Notes: generated by a model from the sequence alone, not told the origin. Counted from the first letter of the stretch, positions 18,927-29,899 are shown. The stretch is 64,000 nucleotides of DNA from Basidiobolus meristosporus CBS 931.73 (GCA_002104905.1 MCFE01000455.1:1-64000), one strand, 5' to 3'. Numbers and translations: made by a program.

Positions 18927-20881
18927 ATGCCACCAAAAAATAAAGCAAAGTTGTCTGGTTCTCAACCAAGCCCCACAGCTAATGGCAACAGAAGAGCAGT
19001 TGGACAACAGCTTGCTTTGACATTCAGTGCAACAAGCAGGGCTACATCCAAAAAAGGCCCTGTGGACAGTGTGCCCATTGAAGGTAATAATGCGGACTCC
19101 TCAGGCTCTCAGTCAAGTAGGCAATTGAGAACCTCTGCAGAGCCACAAGCTGACTGTTATGCTCAGGCAGATGAGAATGTAGCAAATGCAGTACCATCTG
19201 TTGAAGATCAGCAAGTGGCCATGATAACATCACCACCACCCATATTAGCAAGTATGTTGTCAGCTCCTACCAAAGCATTAATGAAACAATTAGGTGCAGT
19301 GGCTGATAGGATAGATGCAATGGCCCAGAGAAATCAGGACATAGTCCAGAAACAGGATGAGCGGATCATACGTGTAGAGCAATCAATATCCCAGGTAGAG
19401 AAAGCAGTATCTTTGCTGCAAAGAAGGAACTCAAGTAGCTCAATGTCACAGCCAAGAATTGAGCCATTTCCTGATGTAACAGCAGAGGAACACTGTACAG
19501 TCTTTGAAGCACAACAACAGTGCCCAAAGATAAAGCCCACAGAAAACCTATTACAGCATGGGAGGGAGACAATGTGATATTTATACCAAATCCTAAAAAT
19601 CAAAAGACATTGAAGATCCGTGAAGCCATTGAGTGCAATAATGAAGAGTGGGCTAATATACAAGAGGCTGTCAGAAGTCTAGCACACCATCACCTTAAGG
19701 CCGGCATACCGTGGGACCATCAGGAACTCAAGGTCAAGCAGAATGCACTTGACTTGTTCCATGAGCATTATCCTGGATTCAAACAGGCAAACAGATTTTG
19801 GGCCAGCATTGGTATGCTAAGAAAGTATCTTAAGAATTGCAGAAACTATCAAAGGCAGAAGAACAAGGGTGCCATGGCTAAAAACCAGCGGCTTCCTCAA
19901 GAGCCTGTTACAAGCAGGGCCAAAAGCTCCAGACAAGTGTCAAAGAGACGTCAGGCAGCTGGAAAAGTGCCAATTAAGGACAAGCAGGCAGACATGGATG
20001 CACCAGCACAACATTTATCAAGGAAAATGCGTAGTACCACTCAAGAAGCACCCAGTCAAAGTAGCAGTGAAGGACCTGGCAGTGATAAAAACCAGCCACG
20101 TTTACAGGAGCCAGTCACAACTACAGTTGAGAGCTCAAAACAAGCTGAAATGAAACGTCAGGTTGCCAGAAGAATGCCAGCAAGGGACAAGCAGGCCAAA
20201 ACAGATGTGCCAGAGCAGAATCTATCCAGGAGAAAACGTAGTTCTTTACAAGAAGCCCTCAGACAAAGTAGCAGTGAAAGACCTGGCAGTGATAAAGGAA
20301 AAGGTAAAGGGAAAAATGTCTAGCCAAGCCTGAGACAGGGAGGCATGCAAGAAAAACTGCAGTTCTTGCCAATTAACGCCGCAAGCCAGGAACAGACGGA
20401 ATCCCATCATAGACAAGAAGAATTACCAACAAGAAAACAGCTTTTTTCATAAGAGTTGGAAGCGCAGCCAGTTGAGCTACACTCCAGCAAGGTAGATGAG
20501 TTTGCTGAAAAAGGTAATTTGTCTACCACAGCCTCCACAGCCTCCAGAGCCTCCATTGTTGACAGAGTGGAGATCCCACTGACAGACAAGGCTACCATGT
20601 CAAGAGCTCAAAAGACTATCACAATGCCTTCAGTGGAATTTTGGAACATAAATAGGCACACTAAGAGGTTGCAGCACTTCTTTAAGAGCAGTGCTCAAGA
20701 AAACACACTGGAATATTGCATGGGTTTATTGAAAAGACTGGCAGATGAGGAGCTAGACCTTGCAGTGTCAGCTGAAGACCAGGACGTGTGGGAACCAGTG
20801 AATGAACAGCGGCATAAAGCCGTTGGGTTCCCGCCAAAGTCATGGAACCAGAGCGTTACAGCAGAAATACTTATTGAGTAG
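18927..20881 (+). pseudogene. E-element gene2: unrecognised coiled-coil protein of about 650 aa, frameshifted
   Basis: I do not recognise this protein. It starts MPPKNKAKLSGSQPSP, conserved at 37019. Residues about 110-165 (VADRIDAMAQRN, then IIRVEQSISQVEKAVSLL) form a heptad-like coiled coil. After a frameshift near 19545 the conserved block AWEGDNVIFIPNPKNQ..KIREAI..EEWANI and LFHEHYPGFKQANRFW follows. Next come two imperfect basic repeats, each containing QSSSE.PGSDK, rich in Lys and Arg, and a C-terminal region with IPLTDKATMSRAQK and MPSVEFWNINRHTKRLQHFF. Stops lie at 20321 and 20449 (CAA in the copy near 47725). The position resembles that of the DNA-binding partner TNPA in En/Spm; that role is inference. 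At least five further copies occur in the window, all broken. Confidence 0.7.
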
Positions 20882-21327
20882 TGAATTTTAATGGAGTTAC
20901 TTGTTGAGTGGGGGGTTGGGCTTAATGTTAGTGTAGGGTATAGAGACTTGTATAGGTCAATACAATTAGCAGTTGAGGTACAATGGAAGTTTCAACAGAA
21001 ATAAATCAATTTGTATGCATGAAAAGTAAGAGAAACGGCTGAGTCAGGAAGTAAGGAGTGTGAAAAAGAGGCAATAGCCAATCAATTCACACAAATGTAG
21101 GAGGTGATAGAGTGTCTGGGATCAGAAAGTGAGCAAGGAACCAATCTAAAGCCACTTATAGATTGTTGTGATGAAAAATTTTGACAAAGTTTTTTGTGAA
21201 ATCTGAGGTGCAATTATTTTTCAACAGTCTCTGGGCGGAGTCCTGACAAGATCAGTACCTCTCAGTCACAGGACATTAACTTTGTGATGGCCTTTTGACG
21301 GGATCATCTCAATAATTTTTCATAGGG

Positions 21328-22281
21328 CTAATGCTTATGGAGCAGGTTAAGTGTACTTAGCATTGCTTTGAGTTCCTGATAGCTCCATTGTATGGCAGCC
21401 TTGAGGTGATACAATGCTAGACTTCCTATGGCATCTTGAATATTAATCAACTCTTGATCATTGAACTCAACAGCTTTGTGGATATTCAATGTCTTCAAAC
21501 TTTAGGCTTGCGTATATATATCACAGTTTTTCCATCCTATTCAGTGATAGAGTTTTCTGTGGGCTATATCTTTAGGCACTGCTGTTATGCTTCAAAGACC
21601 ATAGGGTATTCCTCTGCTGTTACATTTGGAAACAGCTTAATTCTTGGCAATGACATTGAGCTACTTGACTTCATTCTTTGCAGCCTCAATACTGCATTTG
21701 CTGCCTGGGATACTGATTGCTCAATATGCATTATTTGCTCATTGTGTTGCTGAGCTATATCCTCACTTTTCTGGGTAATTGCATATATACTATCAGCATA
21801 GCACCTAATTGCCTTATTAATAGTGTGGTATGAGCTGACAACATACTTGCCAATACTGGTGGGGGTGATATTGTGATGGTCACTTGCTGGTCTTCCAATG
21901 GATGTGCTGCTTTACTACATTCTCATCTGCAGGAGCATTATGGCCAGCTTGCAGCTCTGCAGTGATTCTGAGCTGCCTACTTTACTGAGAGCTTGAGGAA
22001 TCATGGCAAGTGTTTTGACACACAAGTCATATTTGTCCATTCACCAGTCACTGCTATACCAGCCATATATTGCTGGCCACTAAGTACCTCTATATCAGCA
22101 CCTGGCCATACTTGTCACCGTATGCTAGCAGAGTCAGGAGAGTTTGCAACACCTTTGGGCTCACCCCAGTCTTCTGAATATGGCATGCAGAGTTAAAGCT
22201 CTCAAGAAGTAGGCTCAACAATGGATTGTGAGAGTATCTTCCACAACAACAGTACCCTGCATGAGCCTGGCAAGTTCCTGT
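21328..22281 (-). pseudogene. Inverted, internally deleted E copy (gene2 and Tnp2 fragments), left part
   Basis: 21328-21990 is gene2 in reverse (conserved block, coiled coil and Ser/Gln N-terminal part). 21990-22281 matches the Tnp2 N-terminal region in the opposite coding direction, as in the parent. The promoter and gene2 start are deleted at about 21995. A Gypsy element is inserted at 22282; sequence that aligns across the insertion resumes at 26923. Confidence 0.75.
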
Positions 22282-22649
22282 TGTTACAAGTCTTAGTATA
22301 AGAGTTGTAGAGGAATAGGGAGTTTAGCTAGTATTGTATTCACTAAAATTTGAACTGATTTTTATTGATGTTCCAGCAGCTCCTTATATACATTTTGCCA
22401 GATCAATTGCTGACTAATTGCATTTCCTAATGTAGGTTGTGGCTGATGACTCATTTGATTGCATCATCATCTCCCAACAAGATCCTACTTAATATATCTA
22501 TTTCTGTCTGATAAGGATCTGCTGATTCATTTGCTGACTAATGCTACTGATTTCATAGATAATATCAATATACTGATAACCTAAACATTTACTAATTGAT
22601 TTGACTAAAAATTGATCTAACTTAAACATTCAAGCGGCAGATCATAACA
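22282..22649 (-). repeat. Gypsy G 3' LTR and adjoining polypurine tract
   Basis: This LTR lies downstream of integrase. On the minus strand the tract GTAAGGGAAAA (22650-22660) immediately precedes TGTTATGATC, as expected for plus-strand priming. Confidence 0.85.
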
Positions 22650-22659
22650 TTTTCCCTTA

Positions 22660-23820
22660 CTAAAGTTGAGAGGGTTCTCCTGAATCTCTTTTCTTGTGAT
22701 ACCAATATCTTGATGGTTCAGTATTATCAGCAAGTCTTGCAAGCTTGAGTCTGTCTCTATGCACTAAGTCTTCCCGGATATTGCCTTGCTTGTCCACCAG
22801 TTGGTAAGTTGCAAATGGACATTCTCTGATGATCTTGAATGGTCCTGTCCGTTGTGGCTCAAACTTCTTCCAAGTGTTGTTTCTTAGCAACGCAAAGTTC
22901 CCAACTGTCAATGCTTCTGGTGCTATAGTCTTATCAAATCTTTGTTTCATCTTTTCTGCACTTTGAGATACTTTGGTCTCTGCCTCTTGACATCCTTGTT
23001 CCAGTGGCTGGTGTCTACTTGGCTGACTGAGTTCATCTTCTAAGGTGTTTGTAAGCTTTGGTTGTGTGAGATCTCCTGAAATTCTTGGTTCACATCCATA
23101 CACTAAGTAAAATGGTGACTGCTGGGTGGTGTTGTGTACTCTGACTCTGCATGCAAAGGGTGCTTGGTCTATATACTCATCCCATCTACAGACAACTCCA
23201 TTTGCATACTTGGTCAGCATTTTTCCAAATAATCCATTAAACCGCTCAGTAACTCCATTAGTTCTGAGGTGATATGCCAAGGTTTTCAGGTGTCTGATCT
23301 GCTGCATTTCCAGGTAAGCCTCTAATGTCTTTGCCATAAAGTTTGCTCCTCTATCAGATAAGATCTCCACTGGGCATCCAAACTTCATCAGGATCACATG
23401 GTAAATGAAACTTGCAACTTCTTGTTCACTGGCTATTGGTACAGCTTTAGCAACTTGCCATTTAGTGGCATGGTCAATTGCTACTAGGATCCAACAGTTG
23501 CATTTCCTGGTAGTTGGCAGTCTTCCAATAAAGTCAATTCCCCATCTCTCAAACAGTCTTACAGGCTCCAAAGGGAAGAGTTTGGCAATTCTTTGTGGCT
23601 GGCCTTGATTGATTTGGCAGTTTGGGCATGTTTTCACTAGCTTCTCAATATCTTGTTTCATTCTGGGCCACCATGCTCTGGCTTTCACAAGCCTATAGGT
23701 TCCTTCAATCCCAAGATGTCCATATCCATTGTGTAGCCTATGTATTAAATCCAGGCAAGCAACATAAGGACAATAGGCAATAGGGCTTCCATCAACAATT
23801 TGGTAGAGTGTTTAATCCTG
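22660..23820 (-). CDS. Gypsy G integrase (C-terminal part of pol)
   Basis: A 342-residue open frame (22660-23688) extends upstream into HNGYGHLGIEGTYRLVKARA, part of the His-His-Cys-Cys zinc-binding domain completed by CPNCQ. The catalytic triad is visible: Asp in RWGIDFIGRLP, Asp in ILSDRGANF and Glu in NGVTERFNGLF. A C-terminal GPFKIIRE..TYQLVDKQG segment fits the GPY/F module. The reading frame ends RDSGEPSQL just before the polypurine tract. Upstream the frame is cut off from RNase H by a deletion and stops near 23815, so this is not a free-standing gene. It would catalyse cDNA insertion in the nucleus. Confidence 0.85.
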
Positions 23821-23842
23821 TAAAACAAATTTGCTGGCTTCA

Positions 23843-25200
23843 TCACGGATTATCTTCTGTCTTCAGGCAGTGTATTATGGCAAGCATCTCCTTCTCATGC
23901 ACAGGATAGTTGTGTTCTGCTGAGTTCAGTTTCTTGGATTCAAAGGCAACAGGGTAGTCCTTTCCCTTGTGTACTTGGCTCAGCACTCCACCAATTGCAT
24001 AATCTGAAGCATCTGTGCACAGAGTGAACTCTTTTCTGAAGTCTGGTATTCTTAAGCTTGGCAGCTTAGCAAGTTCATTCTTGAGCGTTTGGAAGGCAGT
24101 CTCACAAGCTATGTCCCACTTGTAGGTATTGTCTTTCTTGAGGATATCTGTCAAAGGGGCTGCAATACTTGTAAACAACTTGACAAATCTCCAATAATAG
24201 GATGCCATTCCAAGGAATGATCTGAGCTCTGATATGCTATGGGGCTGTTTCAGATTCATGATTACTTCCACCTTCTTGGGGTCTAAGGTTACTCCTGTGC
24301 TAGTCACTATGTGTCCCAGATATTCAACGTGTTCCTTGAAGAATTCACTCTTGGCTAGCTTGCCATATAGCTTGTTCTCTCTTAGTTTCTTCAAGACCTT
24401 TTCAATGTGCACTATGTGATCCTCTTCTGTCTTGCTGTATATCAATATGTCATCCAGGTAGATTATTACAAACTTGTCTAAGTACTCCTGAAAGACAGTC
24501 TGCATCAGTGTCATGAATGTTGCAGGGGCATTAGTGAGGCCAAAACTCATGACTAAGTACTTGCAATGTCCATATCTGGTCCTGAATGCTGTCTTAGGGA
24601 TATCTTCTGGTTTCACCCTAATCTGGTTGTATCCTGACATGAAGTCAATCTTGCTGAAAATAGTGGCTCCATTAAGTTGGTCCAGAAGCTCATCAATCCA
24701 AGGTATGGGGTGCTTATTCTTGGCGGTAACTGAGTTCAGGGCTCTGTAGTCAATACACATCCTAAGTGTTCCATCCTTCTTTTTCACAAAAAGCACTGGT
24801 GCTCCCCAGGGTGACTTGCTAGGCCTGATGTATCCTTGCTCCAATAGCTGATCAATTTGTCTCTTCATTTCCTCCAATTCCAAGGGACTCATTCTGTAAG
24901 GTGTCTTGCTTACTGGAGGGCCATCTCCTGTGTCAATGGCATGATCCACGTCTCTGACTGGTGGTAGGCTTACAAGCTCATCTGGAAACACGTCTGAATA
25001 CTTCTTTAAGAGAGTCTGGACCTGCTGGGGTGCTGGGGTAGAGGAATCCCCCTGTAATATTGCCATGAGGAACATCTGAGTACCTTTTCTAAGTGCTCTA
25101 CAGAACTGGGTCTTGCTAAGTTCACTTGTCTCACACATACTGGAATTGACAAAGTTGAAATCCAGCCTGGCAGGCAATAGCTCATAGGTCTTGTTGTCCT
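23843..25200 (-). CDS. Gypsy G reverse transcriptase and partial RNase H
   Basis: The frame from 25177 runs 444 residues with the whole polymerase order: [65 protein letters not shown], the active-site block [12 protein letters not shown], and KCEF-like [18 protein letters not shown]. The connection and RNase H follow: [38 protein letters not shown]. RNase H ends early after IIHCLKTED, where a deletion joins it to non-homologous frame. Upstream, one missing base near 25200 separates it from protease. Confidence 0.9.
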
Positions 25201-25575
25201 TTGGATCTGAGTAGCATGGGTTCTCCAGTTGATTGATGGATTACGACAAAATAGCCAGGTTTTTCCAAGTACAAGGTCAAACTTGCAGTTCCCAAATATA
25301 TAAGCCTGTAGGTCTTCTTCATAGTCATTGATCTTCATTCTTACTGGCTGAGTAATACGGTTGATTATGTGATAGTTCCCATCAGCTGTTGAGACTAAAG
25401 TTGATTTGGTAGGTTCTGAGTTGATTCCAGCTTTCAGAGCAAATTGCTCTGACATGTTCTTATGCGATGCTCCTGAGTCAATCATGATCCTGGCAGGCAC
25501 TCCATTGATTACTCCATTCAAGTATAATAGCTTTCCTGAGTTTGAGGTCATCTGGGATAGGTATTCTTCTGTCAT
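25201..25575 (-). pseudogene. Gypsy G aspartic protease
   Basis: The segment includes MIDSGASHKNMSEQFA, a retropepsin-like Asp-Ser-Gly-Ala core, and FDLVLGKTWLF, the usual second block. It is separated from gag by TGA at about 25585 and from reverse transcriptase by a 1-base deletion. It would mature the gag-pol polyprotein. Confidence 0.8.
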
Positions 25576-26496
25576 GTGGAAGGTGAGTTCTCAGTCTTCT
25601 TCAAGTTCATCCTTCATGTTACTATGCTCCATGGCCTCAATGTGGTTGAAGGTTCTTGATGGCTGGTGTCCATTTCCTCACTGGGGGCAGTACTTTGCAA
25701 TATGTCCTTGCTGGTGGCAATTGAAGCAAAGTCCTGCCTTCTTACACTCTTCCAAGGCAGGATTCTTCCGCATAGCGTCTATTTCCATTGGTACTGCTTC
25801 TGACTGTCTTCTTTCATAATGATTGTAACCTTTCTGATTAGTCACTGTAGGCTTCCCAACTCCAAACATAGCTGAGTCATAGTCAATGGCAATCTTGATA
25901 GCTTCTTCAATAGTCTGAGGTCTTCAATAGTTCACTTCCTTGCGAGTTCTTTCTTTTAACCCATCAATAAAGTATTCAACTTGATCCAGGGGGTCCATTC
26001 TTTCAATTTGCCCAAGTAGACATCTGTACTCATAGATGTATTCTTGAACCATTCCTTTCTGTATGAGTGTCTTTAACTTCCTTCTTAGTAGTGTCTGCTG
26101 GTGTGGAGGTCCAAAAGCATCCTGAATTTCCGACACAAACTCATCCCAGGTAGAGATTGTAGAGTATCCCATCATAGTGGCTGACCTGATCTTGTTGTGG
26201 TACCACTGTAAGGCTGCATCTGCCAGGTAAGAAGCTGTATAATGCAACTTGCTTTCTGGAGCAATTCCTTTAGCTTTAAAAGCTTCTTCAATCTGAAAGA
26301 GCCAAGTTCCCAGGTTTTCATTGACTCTGCCATGGTACTGGTTGACCTTCACACTAAAGTTGCTCTTAACAGGGCTTTGCTGGTTCTGAGCCATGGTAGT
26401 CATTCCTTGTTGCTGTTGGCTGAGGATCTGGAGTAACCGTTGCTGTTGGGCCAGGATTTGCTGCATGGCATTCTTCCATTCTTGATTGTCCAACAT
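25576..26496 (-). pseudogene. Gypsy G gag with CCHC zinc knuckle, three TGA stops
   Basis: It starts MLDNQEWKNAMQQILAQQQ with a Gln-rich coiled stretch. Next is the retrotransposon gag core (NLGTWLFQIEEAFKAKGI, LADAALQWYHNKI, STISTWDEFVSEI, IYEYRCLLGQIE). The zinc knuckle CFNCHQQGHIAKYC lies at about 25690-25735. Premature TGA codons occur after KEVNY, after KYCPQ and after ELEED; each is explained by CGA (Arg) becoming TGA. The gag is otherwise well preserved, suggesting recent inactivation. Confidence 0.85.
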
Positions 26497-26537
26497 CTTG
26501 AGGGTGGTTTCTTCTTTCTTCAGGAGGGAGGTTTCTG

Positions 26538-26554
26538 GTTATTGCTGCTACCAA
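26538..26554 (-). promoter_or_regulatory. Gypsy G primer-binding site
   Basis: Next to the 5' LTR the minus strand reads TTGGTAGCAGCAATAACC. TGGTAGC is complementary to the acceptor end of initiator methionine tRNA in fungi, the common primer for such elements. The match beyond seven bases is weak. Confidence 0.5.
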
Positions 26555-26922
26555 TGTTACAAGTCTTAGTATAAGTGTTGTAGAGGAATAGTGAGTTTAG
26601 CTAGTATTGTATTCACTAAAACTTGAGCTGATTTTTATTGAGGTTCCAGCAGTTCCTTATATACATTTTGCCAGATCAATTGCTGACTAATTGTATTTCC
26701 TAATGTAGGTTGTGGCTGATGACTCATTTGATTGCATCATCATCACCCAACAAGATCCTACTTAATATATCTATTTCTGTCTGTTAAGGATCTGCTGATT
26801 CATTTGCTGACTAATGCTACTGATTTCATAGATAATACTGATATACTAATAACCAAAACATATGCTAATTGATTTGACTGAAAATTGATCTAACTTAAAC
26901 ATTCAAGCGGCAGATCATAACA
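26555..26922 (-). repeat. Gypsy G 5' LTR
   Basis: It is 368 bp, about 95% identical to the 3' LTR by eye. It holds the element's presumed promoter. A related solo LTR lies at 35054-35423, and an older one is split at 37844-38703. Confidence 0.85.
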
Positions 26923-27653
26923 CTATTAAGCAATGTGACAACACTTGTAGAAAAAAATGCAAAGAATGCTAGACTTGTTCTGTTGGATTGTGCCACATTG
27001 CACCATGAGTGCCAAATGATGTCCTAGTAAGCCAGGGAGGCCAAGTGAGCCTATACTTGGCCACAGAGTGAGAAATGTACATCTTCATTTTTATGAAAAG
27101 CAGCCCCTGTTTCCACCTAGTGCACTGGAGAAAATCCATTTTTTAACCTTGTTTTTAGATTGATGTTGTGCATGATATGTAAGAGCACAAAAGGATTGAA
27201 TACATTCACCTGGTACTCAGTACCCATAGCACTCTTAATCTAGCTTCTGTAGGTTGTATCATGTCACAAACATGCATGTTACTATCTTGATCCACTGGTA
27301 CTAACTGGCACTATAAGTGCTTTGTATAGGTCTTACTTTAGGGCTAATATTAATATATAGTGCCTGATAGTACAAGCAACTCAAGATAGTGCCATGCATT
27401 TCTGTGAGATGATATAAGCTACAGGAGCTTGACTCAGGGTGCCATAGGTATATGACTCAAAGACTCTCCTGATACCAGCATCTAAGACTCTCCTGGTACC
27501 AGCATGTGTTAACAGTTGAATGGCATTCACATACAAAGAGTTCCTTCTTTGCAGCAAATATATTGCTTTCTCTACCTGGGATATTGATTGCTCCACATGT
27601 ATTATTCACTCATCCTGTTTCTGGAATATTTCATGATTTCTCTGGGCCACTTC
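26923..27653. mobile_element. E-family remnants with a truncated FB element
   Basis: 26923-26970 continues the E copy interrupted by Gypsy G. 26971-27437 is an FB element with a complete left arm (AGACTTGTTCTGTTGGATTG start) and a right arm cut after about 90 bases. 27438-27540 is a Tnp2 fragment (minus of the parent's GSYV/ACVN region). 27540-27653 is the coiled-coil part of gene2 in reverse. The Tnp2 fragment contains a 24-bp tandem duplication (27458-27481, 27482-27505). Copia sequence begins at 27654. Confidence 0.7.
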
Positions 27654-28513
27654 TGTTGTAAGAGTCTTGGAGATATTGGAAGTGATTGGGAGAACAAGTA
27701 GATTATGTGGTTTTCACTTAATGATTTATTGAATGTAAAAGTAGTATTTATACTTTTACCTGGTCTTGGCATTACAAACACATAGAATAGGTTAAGGAAG
27801 GTCCCAAGAGCATGTGTGCAAAGTTTGGGGCTGTTTGGACAACTTTGAGAATTTTCATGTTCTGGGTACCTGGTATTTTGGTGAAAATATTCTGAGGAAA
27901 TCCAAACAAGGAATTTGGTCAGTATTCTCTAGGATTTGAAGGTGATGATCTAAGTGACTAAGTTAGGTGAATATTTAGGTGGAATTACAAATTTTTACAA
28001 CACTCCCACTCAGCTAAATGTTCATACTGACTAGTCCTAATTTTGACCTAAGATATTCAAACTTGTCACTAGCTAATGGTTTGGTAAATATGTCTGCAAT
28101 CATTTCATCTGTAGGACAGTAAACTAAGCTAACTAAGTTATTCTCTATAGCTTCACGTATGAGATGATGTCTAATATCTATGTGCTTGGTTCTAGCATGA
28201 AAAGTTGGATTTCTACCTAATTGTATACATCCTTGATTATTTTGAAATAAAGTAATAGGCATTTTTTGACATAGGCCTAAATCTGTAAAGAGTTTTCTCA
28301 ACCACATTGCTTCTTTTGTAGCTTCACAGGCTGCCATATACTCTGCCTCTGTAGTAGAAAGTGCTACTGTTGGTTGCTTTCTTATATTCCATGAAATTGC
28401 TCCTTTACAGTAAAGAAAGGTGTATCCTGTGGTGTATCTTCTGTCTTCCAAATTTTGTCCCTAATCAGCATCAGAGTATCCCACAAGGTCCTGTTCTGAA
28501 TCCTTATAAATGT
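27654..28513 (-). pseudogene. Copia fragment: 3' LTR and RNase H C-terminal half
   Basis: The LTR spans 27654-28002 and begins TGTTGTAAGAGTCTTGG. On the minus strand upstream of it the Copia RNase H reads DRRYTTGYTFLYCKGAISW, VALSTTEAEYMAACEATKEA, NPTFHARTKHIDIRHH and DEMIADIFTKPLASDK, ending LGLVSMNI. It is nearly identical to element 4 at the right edge. It is cut at 28513, and the remainder of pol is absent. Confidence 0.85.
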
Positions 28514-28563
28514 ACCAAAAGACTGACAAAACAGCATCCAGTTTTTAACTCATGATACTTATT

Positions 28564-28774
28564 AGACTTGTTTCACTGTGCTATTGATCATAGTGCCAGA
28601 AAGAGCTGAATATCTTGATATTAATTTGATATTTTAGGGTCAAATACATGTCAATTTTGATCCCAAATTGGCAATGTATGGCACCATCTGGCACTCTGTG
28701 GCATGGTCAGGCACCATCTGGCATGCTATGGCACTATTGGGCACTATGATCAGCTGGAATGATGGAATAAGTCT
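28564..28774. mobile_element. 211-bp MITE with Harbinger-type termini
   Basis: Ends AGACTTGTTTCACTGTGC and ..GATGGAATAAGTCT are inverted, with a second inverted block ATAGTGCC/GGCACTAT just inside. The 3-bp duplication ATT lies at 28561-28563 and 28775-28777. It is internally rich in TGGCACC/TGGCACT motifs and encodes nothing. Probably mobilised by the Harbinger transposase. Confidence 0.75.
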
Positions 28775-28777
28775 ATT

Positions 28778-28990
28778 GCTTTGATGCATAGGACCTATTT
28801 GTTGAAATTCCCTGAAACTGTTACAGGTTGCTCCTGGATGTTAGGGTACCCTTCTTACTTAGTGTTATAGCAGTATGACTTCTACAAAGGTATATATGCT
28901 GAGCCTTTTTATGAACAAAAACCAGTTCAGCTATTATCACTATTTCTTGAGAAGCTCCTTATTTCCAAATCACTTCTTAAATTGCAACAA
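28778..28990 (+). repeat. Fragment of Copia-2 LTR
   Basis: CTGAAACTGTTACAGG through CACTTCTTAAATTGCAA matches the middle and end of the LTRs at 30326 and 35723. The start is lost. Confidence 0.6.
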
Positions 28991-29899
28991 TTGCATCTCA
29001 ACAATCATCAAATATAGTGACTTTGATCACTGCCTACATATCTTAGAGAATACTAATCACATTACTTCTTTAGATTACCTTCAAGTTTTTTCATTAAAGC
29101 ACCAGGTAGCCGGCATATGTGGGTTTTCAGTGTAGTCTAAATAGCTCCAAAGCTTGAATGGAAACTTCAGAGATCATTTTTAGCAAAAACCTAAGTTGAC
29201 ATATCAATGAGAGCAAATGGTAGCCAATGCCTACTGAGCCCATGTATAGAAGCTGCAGAGAGTGAAAGAAATGCCAACTGGCCTGCAGTTAAAACCTACT
29301 GAGAGCTGCCACTAGCCCTAGCCCTAGGCCAGTACTTATTTAAATTACCACATTTTGTGGCTAACCATTGGTCTGCTGCATCTCTCCAGCAGACTATGGC
29401 ACTATTTGGCACTAATAGCTCAGTGCAACACTATCCAATGGAGTCAATATGATGCACACTGTCTAGATATTGGTTCAGAAGGCTACCTAATCAAAGTGAA
29501 TACAGTACATCTAGTTCTTGTATTTGCATTGATGTGAAGCTGTTTAGCCAATGGACCAGACTACTTGGTTTCAGTTTAGTAAAAGAAGAGAAAAAGGACC
29601 ATTTGGTTATTGTAGCAAGCCTCTCACCCATGATGCATACAGACAGCATAGGAAGTATTAAACAGATCATGGCAAAGTTGAGCCACACAAGTCATGATAA
29701 TGCAACTATTAGTCATATCTGTACCAACAATATCCTTCTATATACTTAGTTCTTGATAAAAGAACCTAGCTGCAATTTTTACCTTACACAAACTGAGGCA
29801 TCTGAGTATGTGATGCCTATTGTTACTCCTCATACTTCTTAATGCTGCTTGCAGAGTGATAGCTCCAAAGATCAGTGCACATCAAGGGATTGTGAGCCA
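28991..29899 (+). other. Mixed degraded stretch: FB end, Tnp2 N-terminus, unassigned sequence
   Basis: 28991-29380 and 29720-29899 show nothing I can assign. 29380-29447 resembles the right end of an FB arm (GGCACTATTTGGCACT..CTATCCAATGGAGTC). 29510-29710 matches the Tnp2 N-terminal zinc-finger region in plus orientation (AAAAGGACCATTTGGTTATTG..), broken in frame. Confidence 0.5.

Larger units (their letters stand above)
15537..21327. mobile_element. E element: full-length Tnp2 (CACTA/EnSpm-related) transposon
   Basis: The imperfect inverted termini are CCATATCAAAAATAATTT at 15537 and, inverted at the right end, CCCTATGAAAAATTATTG (ending 21327). Subterminal GATCCCGT motifs occur in both orientations. 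Flanking triplets are GTA and CTA, a plausible but imperfect 3-bp duplication. It encodes a Tnp2 transposase (minus strand) and gene2 (plus strand) from a shared divergent promoter, a two-gene layout like plant En/Spm. Non-coding ends: 15537-16300 on the left; 20882-21327 on the right. Copies of its parts occur at 3119-5506, 21328-22281, 27438-27653, 29510-29710, 34021-37843, 42166-42688, 47032-48597 and 60034-60905. Confidence 0.75.
22282..26922 (-). mobile_element. Ty3/Gypsy element G with both LTRs (4641 bp)
   Basis: Two 368-bp LTRs (22282-22649 and 26555-26922) share the ends TGTTACAAGTC..GATCATAACA and differ at about 17 positions by my reading. The coding order on the minus strand is gag, protease, reverse transcriptase/RNase H, integrase. 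The E-family sequence on both sides is continuous when the element is removed. The flanking 5-mers CCTGT and CTATT are diverged, so the duplication is only approximate. Compared with the older copy at 37844-42165, about 300 bases between RNase H and integrase are deleted near 23838. Confidence 0.9.

Noticed and set aside
22282-26922. Infectious retrovirus-like element with an env gene
   Set aside because: Integrase ends next to the polypurine tract; there is no room for a further gene.
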